DNA of 47,393 nucleotides, taken from NCBI RefSeq assembly GCF_015732185.1, contig NZ_WIQM01000013.1:1-47393 (forward strand), written 5' to 3'. Both the position numbers and the translations under genes were made by a program. Positions 15,753-27,115 of the stretch are shown one piece after another. The DNA is from Pectinatus haikarae (lineage in GTDB: Bacteria > Bacillota > Negativicutes > Selenomonadales > Selenomonadaceae). The first letter of the stretch is position 1. Each line of letters begins with the position of its first letter. The notes under the pieces are model-generated. The model did no database searches. It was not told the origin of the DNA and was given only the letters and a program-made list of their open reading frames with translations.

Positions 15753-17981
15753 TTAAGTCCGGGCAGTCGCTTTTACTGCAGTTGATTTACTGACAGTTGA
15801 CTTCGTCTTGATTTCTTTCAACTCAGCATTTATCGGATGGTCTTTCCTTGTTTCACAATTTTCATTGCCGCAATAAAAAAGGACCTTACCATTTTTGTAC
15901 CGATGCTGGAACATATTGGCTCCGCATTTTTCGCAGATTTTATCAGCAGCGGGCATATCCCAGCTGACAAAATCGCAGTCAGGGTAATTTTCGCAACCAT
16001 AAAAAATCCGTCCCCTCTTTGTTTTTCGCTCAACCACCCGTCCATTGCATTTTGGACACTTTGCTCCCGTATCCTTTAATATTGGTTTAGTATTACGGCA
16101 CTCCGGGAATCCCGGGCATGCCAAAAACTTACTGAAGCGTCCCTGCTTGATAACCATAAGTCGTCCGCATTTTTCACATCTTACATCTGATACTTCTTCG
16201 GGGATATCTACATGTCCTATTTCTGCATCGGCTTTTTCCATAGTTTTTTCAAAGGGACCGTAAAATTCTTCAAGCAGTTTATTTTTATCCATAGTACCTT
16301 CCGCAACTTTGTCCAGCCTTCCCTCAAGATCAGCCGTAAATTTTGCATCAACGATGTCTCTGAAATATTCCTCCAGCATGTCCAGCACAATAAACCCAAG
16401 CTCTGTAGGCTCAAATTTTTTCTCACGCCTAACCACATAGCCGCGTGCCAGAATAGTTTCAATGATGGGGGCATATGTACTTGGCCGGCCAATACCTTTT
16501 TCTTCGAGAGTTTTCACTATTGAAGCATCATTGTAACGGGCAGGCGGTTCGGTAAAATGCTGTTCCGGCAGAATTTTTTGCAAATGTACCGGACTGCCGA
16601 CAGAAACATCCGGAAGTATTACATCTTTTTCTTTCTTTTTATCATTTTCATCATAAACAGCGGTAAAACCAGCAAATTTCAAAACAGAACCTACTGCCTT
16701 AGCTGTATAAATACCAGCTTTTATGAGTATACTCATAGTATCATAAAGTGCCGGTGTCATTTGACTGGCCAAAAATCTCTGCCAAACAAGACGATACAAT
16801 TTCAGCTGTTCTTTTGATAAAAATTCTTCCAGCAGTGACGGAGTAAGTGAACAATCTGTGGGGCGTACAGCTTCATGTGCATCCTGGGCATCTTTTTTTG
16901 CCGCATAAATAGGAGGTTTTGCAGGAAGGTATTTATCGCCAAAATTATCCGTTATATATACTCTGGCATCTTTCTGCGCCAGCTCAGAAATACGGGTAGA
17001 ATCTGTACGCATGTAGGTTATTAAACCGGTAGGTCCCTTTTTCCCTATATTTATGCCTTCATATAACTGCTGAGCTATCATCATTGTCCGTCTTGAAGTA
17101 AATCCCAGCTTTCTTGCTGAATCCTGCTGCAATGAACTCGTAGTAAAAGGTGCAGGTGCCTTCCTGCGCCTTTCACTTTTTTTGACATCGGCAATATTAA
17201 AAGTTTGTTTTCGCAGCTCTTTTTCAATTTTTTTTGCATCCTGCTCAGAGGTTATATTTATTTTCTTATCATCAATCAAAGAGAGTTCCGCATTAAGCAC
17301 AGCCTTTTTGTCATCGAGTTTGAATTTTAACTCTACCGTCCAATACTCTTCCGGTATAAAAGCACGTATTTCCTTTTCCCTGTCGCATATTATTTTAACA
17401 GCTACCGATTGAACACGGCCTGCACTCAATCCTTTTTTTATCTTACGCCAGAGCAGCGGACTGAGTTTGTACCCGACTATCCGGTCCAACATACGCCTTG
17501 CCTGTTGTGCATCTACCAAATCAATATTCACCGTTCGCGGAGTTTTTATTGCCTCATTAATAGCCGGCTTAGTTATTTCATTAAAAACAATGCGGCATTT
17601 TTCCGTTTCACTTACTCCCAACAGATATGCCAAATGCCATGAGATTGCCTCACCCTCGCGATCAGGGTCAGATGCCAAATAAATTTTATCCGCATTCTTA
17701 GCTTCTTTTTTCAGAGATTTTATCAAATCTCCCTTGCCGCGTATATTTATATACTTAGGTGTAAAATTATTTTCAGTATCAATGCCAAACTGGCTTTTGG
17801 GCAGATCTCTCAAATGTCCCATAGAAGCCAGCACCTCGTATTTTCTATTGCCAAGATATTTTTCTATAGTTTTAGCCTTAGCTGGTGATTCCACTATTAC
17901 TAAAGTTTTTTTTAACGCAGTCTTTTTTTTTCTTGTTTTAGTTTTTAATATTTTTTTTGATTCTTCTACCTTTTTGTTCAA
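15753..17981 (-). CDS. topA: DNA topoisomerase I TopA
   Basis: A 742-residue type IA topoisomerase. After a Lys-rich leader (1-25) comes the TOPRIM domain (TLVIVESPAKAKTIEKYLG; acidic LASDPDREGEAISWHL), the catalytic Tyr in GPTGLITYMRTDSTRIS near 320, and EEKGIGRPSTYAPIIETIL. Three C-terminal zinc ribbons are visible: CEKCGRLM..CPGFPEC, CPKCNGRV..CENYPDC, CEKCGANM..CGNENC. It relaxes negative supercoils behind RNA polymerase. The start is TTG at 17981; its TTGA overlaps the dprA TGA by 4 bases, with GGGGAG 7 bases upstream, indicating translational coupling. A Lys-rich extension at both ends is typical of the clade. Confidence 0.97.
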   Translation of the reverse strand: MNKKVEESKKILKTKTRKKKTALKKTLVIVESPAKAKTIEKYLGNRKYEVLASMGHLRDLPKSQFGIDTENNFTPKYINIRGKGDLIKSLKKEAKNADKIYLASDPDREGEAISWHLAYLLGVSETEKCRIVFNEITKPAINEAIKTPRTVNIDLVDAQQARRMLDRIVGYKLSPLLWRKIKKGLSAGRVQSVAVKIICDREKEIRAFIPEEYWTVELKFKLDDKKAVLNAELSLIDDKKINITSEQDAKKIEKELRKQTFNIADVKKSERRRKAPAPFTTSSLQQDSARKLGFTSRRTMMIAQQLYEGINIGKKGPTGLITYMRTDSTRISELAQKDARVYITDNFGDKYLPAKPPIYAAKKDAQDAHEAVRPTDCSLTPSLLEEFLSKEQLKLYRLVWQRFLASQMTPALYDTMSILIKAGIYTAKAVGSVLKFAGFTAVYDENDKKKEKDVILPDVSVGSPVHLQKILPEQHFTEPPARYNDASIVKTLEEKGIGRPSTYAPIIETILARGYVVRREKKFEPTELGFIVLDMLEEYFRDIVDAKFTADLEGRLDKVAEGTMDKNKLLEEFYGPFEKTMEKADAEIGHVDIPEEVSDVRCEKCGRLMVIKQGRFSKFLACPGFPECRNTKPILKDTGAKCPKCNGRVVERKTKRGRIFYGCENYPDCDFVSWDMPAADKICEKCGANMFQHRYKNGKVLFYCGNENCETRKDHPINAELKEIKTKSTVSKSTAVKATART

Positions 17982-19078
17982 TGAATTCTCCCCTTAGCAG
18001 AGCGTACGTACATCCCCGGCAGCGTTTCTTCAACTATTTTTTTTAATTTCATCTGCAATAAAATGAAACTTATATTGGAAACATCTGTACGCAATTTATA
18101 TATTATTTCATCGACACCGAGAGCCTGCTCATATGCTAAAATATCATATACTTTTTTTTCTTCCAGCGACATGGGCAATACGCTCTCCGATCTTTTTACC
18201 AAGACCGCTTTTTCCCTGCTGATGCCATATTCTTCTATAATATCCCCGGCGCAGACAACAAGTTTTGCACCTTGCTGAATCAAATGATTGCATCCTTCAC
18301 TCTGTTCAGAATAAACACTGCCCGGAACAGCAAAAACATCCCGGCCTTCGCTGATTGCCATTTCAGCTGTTATCAAAGAACCGCTGCGTTTTGCCGCTTC
18401 AACGACAACAGTACCCAAAGATATCCCGCTTATTATTCTGTTTCGTGCCGGAAAAAAAGCTGCAAGAGGCTGTGTGCCCGGTGCATACTCAGAAATCACC
18501 GCACCTTTTTCAGCAATTTCATCTAATATCTTTTTATTTTCTCTGGGATAGGCTACATCTATGCCACATCCCAGTACAGCAACTGTTTTACCCTTGCTCA
18601 GTGCGCCGCGATGGGCAAAAGTATCAATTCCATGTGCGGCACCGCTTACTATTATAAAATCTTCACCAGCTAAATCAGCAGCAAATGTTTCCGCAAGACT
18701 TTTGCCGTACACAGAAAATTTTCGTGACCCGACAACAGCCAAATGTTTTTTTTCATTATGCAGGCATCCTCTGCAAAAAAGTACTGCAGGCGGATTATAT
18801 ATATTTTTTAATAATTCTGGGTACTCCGATTCAGCAGCTGTCAAAAGCTTTATATTCTTTGACTCCCAATTGGCCGCGGCTGTATCTACATCGAAAGACT
18901 TCCGATGTCTGAATAATTTTTTGCACAGCGGTTCGGCTAGAGTTTTGCTTGCCTCTATATCATTGTCTGAAGCATTCCATGCATTAACAGCACTGCCAAA
19001 ATAGTCAACAATTCGTTTCAGACTGGCATTGCCTATACCTGAAACCATTTGCAACGCTGCTAAAAAATATTTTTCCAT
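17978..19078 (-). CDS. dprA: DNA processing protein DprA/Smf
   Basis: A 366-residue protein. It has a short helix-hairpin-helix-like N-terminus (ALQMVSGIGNASLKRIVDYF), a DprA Rossmann core (HLAVVGSRKFSVYGKSLAE, IIVSGAAHGIDTFAHRGAL, VAVLGCGIDVAYPRENKKI, FPARNRIISGISLGTVVVEA, KRSGSLITAEMAISEGRDVF) and a winged-helix-like C-terminus. DprA loads RecA onto incoming single-stranded DNA during transformation. In many non-competent species it is kept in this topA operon. ATG with AGGTGG 7 bases upstream; a good promoter lies ~100 bases before it. Confidence 0.95.
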   Translation of the reverse strand: MEKYFLAALQMVSGIGNASLKRIVDYFGSAVNAWNASDNDIEASKTLAEPLCKKLFRHRKSFDVDTAAANWESKNIKLLTAAESEYPELLKNIYNPPAVLFCRGCLHNEKKHLAVVGSRKFSVYGKSLAETFAADLAGEDFIIVSGAAHGIDTFAHRGALSKGKTVAVLGCGIDVAYPRENKKILDEIAEKGAVISEYAPGTQPLAAFFPARNRIISGISLGTVVVEAAKRSGSLITAEMAISEGRDVFAVPGSVYSEQSEGCNHLIQQGAKLVVCAGDIIEEYGISREKAVLVKRSESVLPMSLEEKKVYDILAYEQALGVDEIIYKLRTDVSNISFILLQMKLKKIVEETLPGMYVRSAKGRIH

Positions 19079-19176
19079 TCAAGTCCACCTGTAAAATAAA
19101 AATATACCAGAGTCATAATAAATATATCATGTATACTAAAATCAAGGCAGTTCAACTATCACATAAACTTCTTATG

Positions 19177-19205
19177 ATTATAATTAAGTTTTTTCTGTCC
19201 GTCAA
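19177..19205 (-). promoter_or_regulatory. Sigma-A-type promoter for dprA-topA-trmFO
   Basis: Minus strand TTGACG (19200-19205), exact 17-base spacer, TATAAT (19177-19182). It lies between the gatB terminator and dprA and would give a leader of about 90 bases. Confidence 0.75.
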
Positions 19206-19251
19206 CAATAAATTGACCACCATGCAGCAAAAAATCCTTTATACAAAAGAA

Positions 19252-19298
19252 AAACCAGCAAAAAGCTTCCCCTTTAAAGAGAATATTTCCACTGGTTT
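19252..19298 (-). terminator. Terminator after gatB
   Basis: Minus strand AAACCAG/CTGGTTT (7 pairs), with weaker AAA/TTT pairing inward and a long loop, followed by TTTTTCTTTTG. It starts about 50 bases after the gatB stop. The arms are short for the loop size, so efficiency is uncertain. Confidence 0.55.
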
Positions 19299-19347
19299 GC
19301 TTCAATATATAATTAATTCATTTCACCTGATAATAAATTCATGATCA

Positions 19348-20787
19348 TTAGACTAGTTTTGTCTTTAACAGTGTATTTACTGTTCCAGGATTTGCTTTAC
19401 CTTTGCTGGCTTTCATCACCTGCCCTACTAAAAAGCCGATTGATTTAACATTACCGCCCTTATAATCGGCAACAGGTTTCGGATTATCGGCTATAACAGT
19501 ATCTACTATTTTTTCGATAGCTGCTGTATCTGTTATTTGAACAAGTCCTTTTTCTTTGACTATAGCTTCCGGTTCAGCCCCTGTTTTCCACATTTCACCG
19601 AAAACTTCTTTGGCTATTTTAGAAGATATTACCCCTTTTTCTACCAGTTTTATCATTTTCCCAAGATATTTTGCTGATACAGGAGAATTTTGAATATCCT
19701 TGTTTTCCGCATGGAGCTGTTTTGAAAGATCACCCATCAGCCAATTGGCCGCCAGCTTAACATCGGCACCATCGCATATAATGTCATCAAAATATTCAGC
19801 CATCGCTCTTGAATTGGTTATGATGCCTGCATCATATGCCGAAAGTCCATGCTCTTCCATTAATTTCGTTTTTCGGGCATCCGGCAGCATTGGTAAAGAT
19901 TGCTTTAACACTTCTATTTGTTCATCCGTAGTAATAATCGGCACAAGATCAGGTTCCGGCATGTAACGATAATCCTGCGCCTGTTCCTTTGTTCTCATGG
20001 AAAGTGTCATGCCCTTATTGTCATCCCAGGTTCTGGTTTCCTGTACAATATGTCCGCCGTCCTCTAAGATTTCCCGCTGCCGATCTATTTCATATTCGAG
20101 TGCATTTTCAGCCATTTTAAAAGAATTGATGTTTTTCATTTCTGCTTTTGTTCCCAATTTTTCTGTACCTTCAGGACGCAGAGAAACATTGACGTCAGCC
20201 CGCAGATTTCCCTCTTCCATTTTACAGTTTGAAACATCTATGTATTCTAATATTGATTTAACTTTTTCCATGTAGACGCGTGCTTCCTCCGGAGTACGCA
20301 TATCCGGTTCCGATACAATTTCGATCAAAGGTACGCCTGTACGGTTGTAATCGACATTTGAGCTTGCCGAATCTTTTATCGTATTTCCTGAATGAACAAG
20401 CTTGCCCGCATCTTCTTCCATATGGATGCGCGTTACACGAATGCGTTTTGTTCTTCCGTCCACATTGATATCAACATATCCATGTTCGGCTATGGGCAAA
20501 TCAAATTGCGAGGTCTGAAAATTTTTCGGTAAATCAGGATAATAGTAATTTTTTCTGTCGAATTTACTGAATTTATTAATGGTACAGTTAAGAGCAATAC
20601 CTGCCTTAATAGCAAATTCCACGACTCTTTTGTTAACTACCGGCAGCACTCCGGGCAGTCCGAGGCAGACCGGGCAGACATGCGTATTCTGTTCGGCGCC
20701 AAAACTTGTTTCGCAACCGCAGAAAATTTTAGTTTTAGTTTTCAGTTCGCTGTGTATTTCCAGCCCAATTACCGCTTCATATTCCAT
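19348..20787 (-). CDS. gatB: Asp/Glu-tRNA amidotransferase subunit B (GatB)
   Basis: A 479-residue protein of standard length. The N-terminal kinase-like domain starts [20 protein letters not shown] and has the zinc-site residues C..C (FCGCETSF) and CPVCLGLPG. The family block [20 protein letters not shown] follows, then the [16 protein letters not shown] block, then the helical YqeY tail ([20 protein letters not shown]). It activates mischarged Glu-tRNAGln/Asp-tRNAAsn for amidation by GatA. Its ATG overlaps the gatA stop (TAATG) and uses the GGAGGTG within the last gatA codons. Confidence 0.97.
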   Translation of the reverse strand: MEYEAVIGLEIHSELKTKTKIFCGCETSFGAEQNTHVCPVCLGLPGVLPVVNKRVVEFAIKAGIALNCTINKFSKFDRKNYYYPDLPKNFQTSQFDLPIAEHGYVDINVDGRTKRIRVTRIHMEEDAGKLVHSGNTIKDSASSNVDYNRTGVPLIEIVSEPDMRTPEEARVYMEKVKSILEYIDVSNCKMEEGNLRADVNVSLRPEGTEKLGTKAEMKNINSFKMAENALEYEIDRQREILEDGGHIVQETRTWDDNKGMTLSMRTKEQAQDYRYMPEPDLVPIITTDEQIEVLKQSLPMLPDARKTKLMEEHGLSAYDAGIITNSRAMAEYFDDIICDGADVKLAANWLMGDLSKQLHAENKDIQNSPVSAKYLGKMIKLVEKGVISSKIAKEVFGEMWKTGAEPEAIVKEKGLVQITDTAAIEKIVDTVIADNPKPVADYKGGNVKSIGFLVGQVMKASKGKANPGTVNTLLKTKLV

Positions 20788-22250
20788 TATTCAGTCACCT
20801 CCGCAATATTTTTATAGAAACCCTTGCTTTGCTCATAGGTATACGCAGCCTTGATTATTCCTTCTTCATCAAGCGGTTTGCCGATAATCTGCATCCCTAT
20901 AGGCAGTCCGCTGCTGCTCACACCGCATGGCAGAGATATGCCGGGCAGCCCTGCCAGATTCAAAGGAACTGTACATGCATCCTGTAGATACATCTGCAGA
21001 GGATCATTGATCATCGAACCGATTTTAAAAGCTGTAGTAGGAGCTGTAGGTGTGAGAATAACATCCACTTTTTCAAAAGCCCTATCATAATCCTCTTTTA
21101 CCAATGTACGTATTTTTAGAGCCTTTAAATAATATGCATCGTAATAACCAGCACTGAGTGCATAGTTGCCCATCATAATGCGCCGTTTCACTTCGCTGCC
21201 GAATTTTTCCGTGCGTGTATTTGTCATCATGGAAACTATGTCATCTCCATTAACACGTTCCCCATAGCTGACTCCGTCATATCTGGAAAGATTGGTCGTG
21301 GCTTCGGCAGGAGCAAGGAGATAATACGCCGCAACAGCATATTTTGTATGAGGTAGTGAAATATCTATTATTTCAGCTCCCATAGCTTTAAAATCATTAA
21401 TAGCCATATGAATACTTTCCGCAACTTCCTTATCCATACCATCGACAAAGTATTCGGCCGGAATCCCTATCCTTAGTCCCTTTACATCCTGTATCAATGA
21501 TTTTGTGTAATCCGGGGATGATGCCTTAACGGAAGTAGAATCTTTTTCATCGTATCCTGTTATCACATTTAAAATATTTGCGCAGTCTGTGACATCTTTT
21601 GTCAACGGTCCTATCTGGTCAAGAGATGATGCATACGCAACTAAACCATAACGTGATACCCTTCCATAAGTCGGTTTCAGTCCGACTATACCGCAGAAAG
21701 AAGCCGGCTGGCGGATAGATCCGCCCGTATCGGAACCAAGTGCCCACGCTGCTAAACCCCCTGCCACAGCGGCTGCCGACCCTCCGCTTGATCCGCCGGG
21801 AACATACTCCGCGTTATGAGGATTATGTGTAGGGAAAAATGCCGAGTTTTCCGTAGATCCACCCATGGCAAATTCATCCATGTTGGTCTTTCCTAATATG
21901 ACGGCATTTTCTTTTTGTATTTTGTCCATTACTGCAGCATTATAAGGCGGCACAAAATTGTCCAGCATTTTTGATGCACATGTTGTTCTTATCCCCAGAG
22001 TGCAGATATTATCCTTAACGGCCCCAGGAATACCTGTTAAAAAAGGAATTTTACCCTCCGCTGCTATTTTCTTATCAGCTTTTTTGGCCGCCTCCATAGC
22101 TGTATCTGCTGTTTTTGTAATATATGCGTGCAATTTACTATCTATACTGTCAATACGCTCCAAAAATGCATCTGCAAGTTCAACCGCAGTTACTTCCTTT
22201 TTTTCAAGCAGATCATGCAGATCATGTGCCGATTTTTTATATAATTCCAC
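20787..22250 (-). CDS. gatA: Asp/Glu-tRNA amidotransferase subunit A (GatA)
   Basis: A 487-residue amidase-signature enzyme. The catalytic Lys lies in [11 protein letters not shown], and the cis-Ser/nucleophile-Ser region is [16 protein letters not shown] and [17 protein letters not shown], matching GatA. It hydrolyses glutamine and passes ammonia through a tunnel to GatB. The start is GTG at 22250 with GAGGAGG 6 bases upstream. gatC ends 51 bases before. The operon order C-A-B is the Bacillus order. Confidence 0.97.
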   Translation of the reverse strand: MELYKKSAHDLHDLLEKKEVTAVELADAFLERIDSIDSKLHAYITKTADTAMEAAKKADKKIAAEGKIPFLTGIPGAVKDNICTLGIRTTCASKMLDNFVPPYNAAVMDKIQKENAVILGKTNMDEFAMGGSTENSAFFPTHNPHNAEYVPGGSSGGSAAAVAGGLAAWALGSDTGGSIRQPASFCGIVGLKPTYGRVSRYGLVAYASSLDQIGPLTKDVTDCANILNVITGYDEKDSTSVKASSPDYTKSLIQDVKGLRIGIPAEYFVDGMDKEVAESIHMAINDFKAMGAEIIDISLPHTKYAVAAYYLLAPAEATTNLSRYDGVSYGERVNGDDIVSMMTNTRTEKFGSEVKRRIMMGNYALSAGYYDAYYLKALKIRTLVKEDYDRAFEKVDVILTPTAPTTAFKIGSMINDPLQMYLQDACTVPLNLAGLPGISLPCGVSSSGLPIGMQIIGKPLDEEGIIKAAYTYEQSKGFYKNIAEVTE

Positions 22251-22301
22251 TTAAATCCTCCTCATATAATCGCTTATAATACCTCAAGCCTGACTTAAAA
22301 T

Positions 22302-22589
22302 TCACTCGATAATACGTGGCACTTTGAAATAACCATTCTCTTTTTCCGGTGCATTGGACAGTGCCATATCCCTGTCTAATGATGGTTTTATTTCGTCTTC
22401 ACGAAAAACATTTTGCAGCGGCAGTACATGTGCCGTCGGTTCTACATTTTCCGTATCCACTTTTTGCAGCATGTCAACATACTCCAAAAAATCATTGAAT
22501 TCTATAAGATATTTATCCATTTTATCCTCGGTTATTCTAAGGCGTGATAATCCTGCTACATTTTCTACATCTTTTCCTGAAACCTTCAT
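22302..22589 (-). CDS. gatC: Asp/Glu-tRNA amidotransferase subunit C (GatC)
   Basis: A 95-residue protein of exact family length. It starts MKVSGKDVENVAGLSRLRIT and has the central EFNDFLEYVDMLQKVDTENV and the C-terminal ENGYFKVPRIIE typical of GatC. It wraps around and stabilises the GatA-GatB interface. ATG with GGTGGAG 4-5 bases upstream, and an extended -10 promoter 40 bases upstream; this appears to be the first gene of the gatCAB transcript. Confidence 0.95.
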   Translation of the reverse strand: MKVSGKDVENVAGLSRLRITEDKMDKYLIEFNDFLEYVDMLQKVDTENVEPTAHVLPLQNVFREDEIKPSLDRDMALSNAPEKENGYFKVPRIIE

Positions 22590-22629
22590 TATACTCCACC
22601 ATCCTACATTTATTTCGCAGATAATGTCA

Positions 22630-22638
22630 ATTATAGCA
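22630..22638 (-). promoter_or_regulatory. Candidate gatCAB promoter (extended -10)
   Basis: Minus strand TGCTATAAT: a perfect TATAAT at 22630-22635 with the TGN extension. A weak TTTATA lies 18 bases farther upstream. The predicted leader before the gatC ATG is about 34 bases. Confidence 0.6.
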
Positions 22639-22710
22639 CATAACCATTCGCTGTATAAATACGTTCCTGTTGCGCTTATGCATGCAAATGCTATTTTATC
22701 CGATGACTAC

Positions 22711-22754
22711 CCGCTCTGATACTCCCGCTTCTGCAAGCAGTGAGTAAAGAGCGG
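22711..22754 (-). other. Interrupted hairpin in the ligA-gatC gap
   Basis: CCGCTCT/AGAGCGG (7 perfect pairs) closes a 44-base element containing inner CTGC/GCAG and a possible CTC/GAG pairing. It lies just after the ligA stop (22767). There is no T run on either side, so as a terminator it would be atypical; it could protect or process the ligA 3' end. Confidence 0.45.
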
Positions 22755-22766
22755 TTAAGTCTCCAT

Positions 22767-24788
<2,022 letters not shown>

Positions 24789-24801
24789 TCATATGAATAT
24801 C

Positions 24802-27027
24802 CTATACTTTTTCCAAGGGTGCATATTTTTGCATCAATTTTTTTATACCAAGCTCCGGAAAAGCTATCGTGAGCTGAATTTCCTCCCCGCTTCCTTTCAC
24901 CGACACAATAGTGCCTGTTCCCCATTTACTGTGTTTTGCCTTATCGCCTGCCTTCCATTCCACACTCATATCCGGTTTTACTCCGGGCCGCGCCGCAGCC
25001 GATGAAGTGCTGTAAGGAGATTTTTTTATATAATCTTTCGCACTGCGCATATGCTCATTCTTTAAAGGTGAAGCAACAAATGCATTAGTCAAAATCTTTG
25101 ACTGCTCCTGTTCTATATATTGAACAGGAATTTCCTTCAAAAATCTGGACGGCGGATACATCACTGTTCTTCCATATATCATGCGGCTTTTCGCATTGGT
25201 GAGGTACAGCTTTCTTTGCGCTCTGGTTATTCCGACATAGCATGTACGCCTTTCTTCTTCTATTTCCTCTTCATTCATTAATGTACGCGAATGAGGAAAA
25301 ATTCCTTCTTCCATACCGGCCATAAAGACTACAGGAAATTCCAGACCTTTTGCCGCATGGAGTGTCATCAGTGTTACCCTGTCTTCATCAAAATCCGCAT
25401 TATCTATATCAGCAACAAGGGAAACTGAATTAAGAAAATTTTCCAGACTGGGATTTTCTTCATTTTCTTTTTCAAAATCCTTGGCAACGCTCAGCAATTC
25501 TTTCAAGTTTTCAATGCGTGTCTCATTTTCTATTTTCTGTTCAGCCTGAAGCTCAATCATATAGCCAGACTCATCCATAACCAGCTGGATAAACTCATGT
25601 ACTGTCATATCCGTCTGTGCTGTCATCATTCTAAAAATAAGTTCGGCAAAAGAAGCAAGTGACGTTTTTGCCTTGGCTGACAACCCAGGGATCGCATCAG
25701 TACTTGAAACAGCATCAAAAATCCCCATATTATTAGCTGATGCAAATTCACCTATTTTGCTTAAGGTGGTCGCTCCCAAGCCTCTTTTAGGCACATTGAT
25801 TATACGCATAAGACTTACTTGATCATCCGGATTAAAGATGACTTTTAAGTACGCCATTATATCTTTTATTTCTTTTCTGTCATAAAATTTCAGGCCGCCT
25901 ACCATAGTATAAGGCACCCCTGCCCGCATGAACCCTTCTTCCAATGAGCGAGACTGCGCGTTCGTTCTATATAAAACGGCCATGTCATTATAAGAAGTGT
26001 TATAAATAGTATTCTGCTTGATCGCGTTTTCTGCTATATAGCGTGCCTCATCCCGTTCATTGAAAGATTCATAAATGGCTATCTTGTCACCTTGCGGATT
26101 TTCCGTCCAAAGCTCTTTTGGTTTACGGTTCAGGTTATTTTCAATAACTGCATTTGCCGCAGCCAAAATATTCTGTGTTGATCTATAATTTTGTTCCAAT
26201 TTTATAACGGCGGCTTCCTGATAATCCTTTTCAAAATCCATAATATTTCTTATATCGGCACCGCGCCAGCCATATATTGATTGATCCGCATCACCAACAA
26301 CGCATAAATTGCGATACTTAGCGGCAAGTATTTTTGTAAGACGGTATTGTGCCCCATTTGTATCTTGATATTCATCAACTAATACATAATGAAATCTTTC
26401 CTGATATTTTTCTCTCACTTCTTTGTTTTGCTCGAGAAGCTCAACAGCTATCATCAGCAGATCGTCAAAGTCAAGCGCATTATTATCCACCAAATGTTTT
26501 TGATACATTGTATAAATTTCTGCTGTTTTTTGTTCAAAAAAATCTCCTGCCTGTCCGGCAAAATCCGCTGGTGCAAGCATTATATTTTTGGCATTGGAAA
26601 TAGCCGACTGGATACCATAAGGAGCATATTGCTTTTCATCAAGATTCAATTCCTTTAAGCAATTTTTTATAAGTGTCTGCGAATCCGCAGTATCATAGAT
26701 GGTAAAGTTCTTTTTATACTTACCGGTATGTTCTATTTCCATTCTAAGCAGACGGGCACAAAAAGAATGAAACGTACTGAGCCAGACATTTTTAGCGGTA
26801 TCACCGATCATTGTATCAGCGCGGTCGCGCATTTCAGCAGCCGCCTTATTAGTAAAAGTTATCGCCAGAATATGATACGGTGAAATGCCTTTTTGCAGAA
26901 GATATGCTATTTTGCATGTCAGCACTCTTGTTTTGCCGGAACCTGCACCCGCCATTATCAGCAATGCCCCTTCTGTATGTTCCACGGCTTTTTTCTGCGC
27001 CGGATTGAGTCCGTCAAATATATTCAA
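24802..27027 (-). CDS. pcrA: ATP-dependent DNA helicase PcrA/UvrD
   Basis: A 741-residue superfamily 1A helicase. Motif Q/I is LNPAQKKAVEHTEG and MAGAGSGKTRVLTCK; motif II is YVLVDEYQDTNGAQYRL; motif III is VVGDADQSIYGWRGAD; motif IV is LEQNYRSTQNILAAAN; motifs V/VI are VTLMTLHAAKGLEFPVVFMA and RRTCYVGITRAQRKLYL. The C-terminal Tudor-like domain includes DKAKHSKWGTGTIVSVKG. It unwinds 3'-5' in repair and in removal of RecA or stalled RNA polymerase. TTG 27027 (MNIFDGLNPAQ) is chosen because GGAGG lies 5 bases before it; an in-frame TTG at 27042 would include the Shine-Dalgarno within the coding sequence. Confidence 0.96.
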   Translation of the reverse strand: MNIFDGLNPAQKKAVEHTEGALLIMAGAGSGKTRVLTCKIAYLLQKGISPYHILAITFTNKAAAEMRDRADTMIGDTAKNVWLSTFHSFCARLLRMEIEHTGKYKKNFTIYDTADSQTLIKNCLKELNLDEKQYAPYGIQSAISNAKNIMLAPADFAGQAGDFFEQKTAEIYTMYQKHLVDNNALDFDDLLMIAVELLEQNKEVREKYQERFHYVLVDEYQDTNGAQYRLTKILAAKYRNLCVVGDADQSIYGWRGADIRNIMDFEKDYQEAAVIKLEQNYRSTQNILAAANAVIENNLNRKPKELWTENPQGDKIAIYESFNERDEARYIAENAIKQNTIYNTSYNDMAVLYRTNAQSRSLEEGFMRAGVPYTMVGGLKFYDRKEIKDIMAYLKVIFNPDDQVSLMRIINVPKRGLGATTLSKIGEFASANNMGIFDAVSSTDAIPGLSAKAKTSLASFAELIFRMMTAQTDMTVHEFIQLVMDESGYMIELQAEQKIENETRIENLKELLSVAKDFEKENEENPSLENFLNSVSLVADIDNADFDEDRVTLMTLHAAKGLEFPVVFMAGMEEGIFPHSRTLMNEEEIEEERRTCYVGITRAQRKLYLTNAKSRMIYGRTVMYPPSRFLKEIPVQYIEQEQSKILTNAFVASPLKNEHMRSAKDYIKKSPYSTSSAAARPGVKPDMSVEWKAGDKAKHSKWGTGTIVSVKGSGEEIQLTIAFPELGIKKLMQKYAPLEKV

Positions 27028-27071
27028 AATATCCTCCTGCAATTTTTATTTTATAATAATGCCAAACAAAG

Positions 27072-27109
27072 AAATGCTGCCGCATTAATTAGCTAACACA
27101 GCAGCATTT
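27072..27109 (-). terminator. Likely terminator after the pyrophosphatase gene
   Basis: Perfect 9-base arms AAATGCTGC/GCAGCATTT around a 20-base loop, starting 7 bases after the stop at 27116, followed on the minus strand by CTTTGTTTGG. The tail is only moderately U-rich. Confidence 0.6.
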
Positions 27110-27115
27110 ATCCGA

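Noticed and set aside
19129-19344. 71-codon plus-strand frame in the dprA-gatB gap
   Set aside because: It spans the dprA promoter and gatB terminator and has no Shine-Dalgarno.
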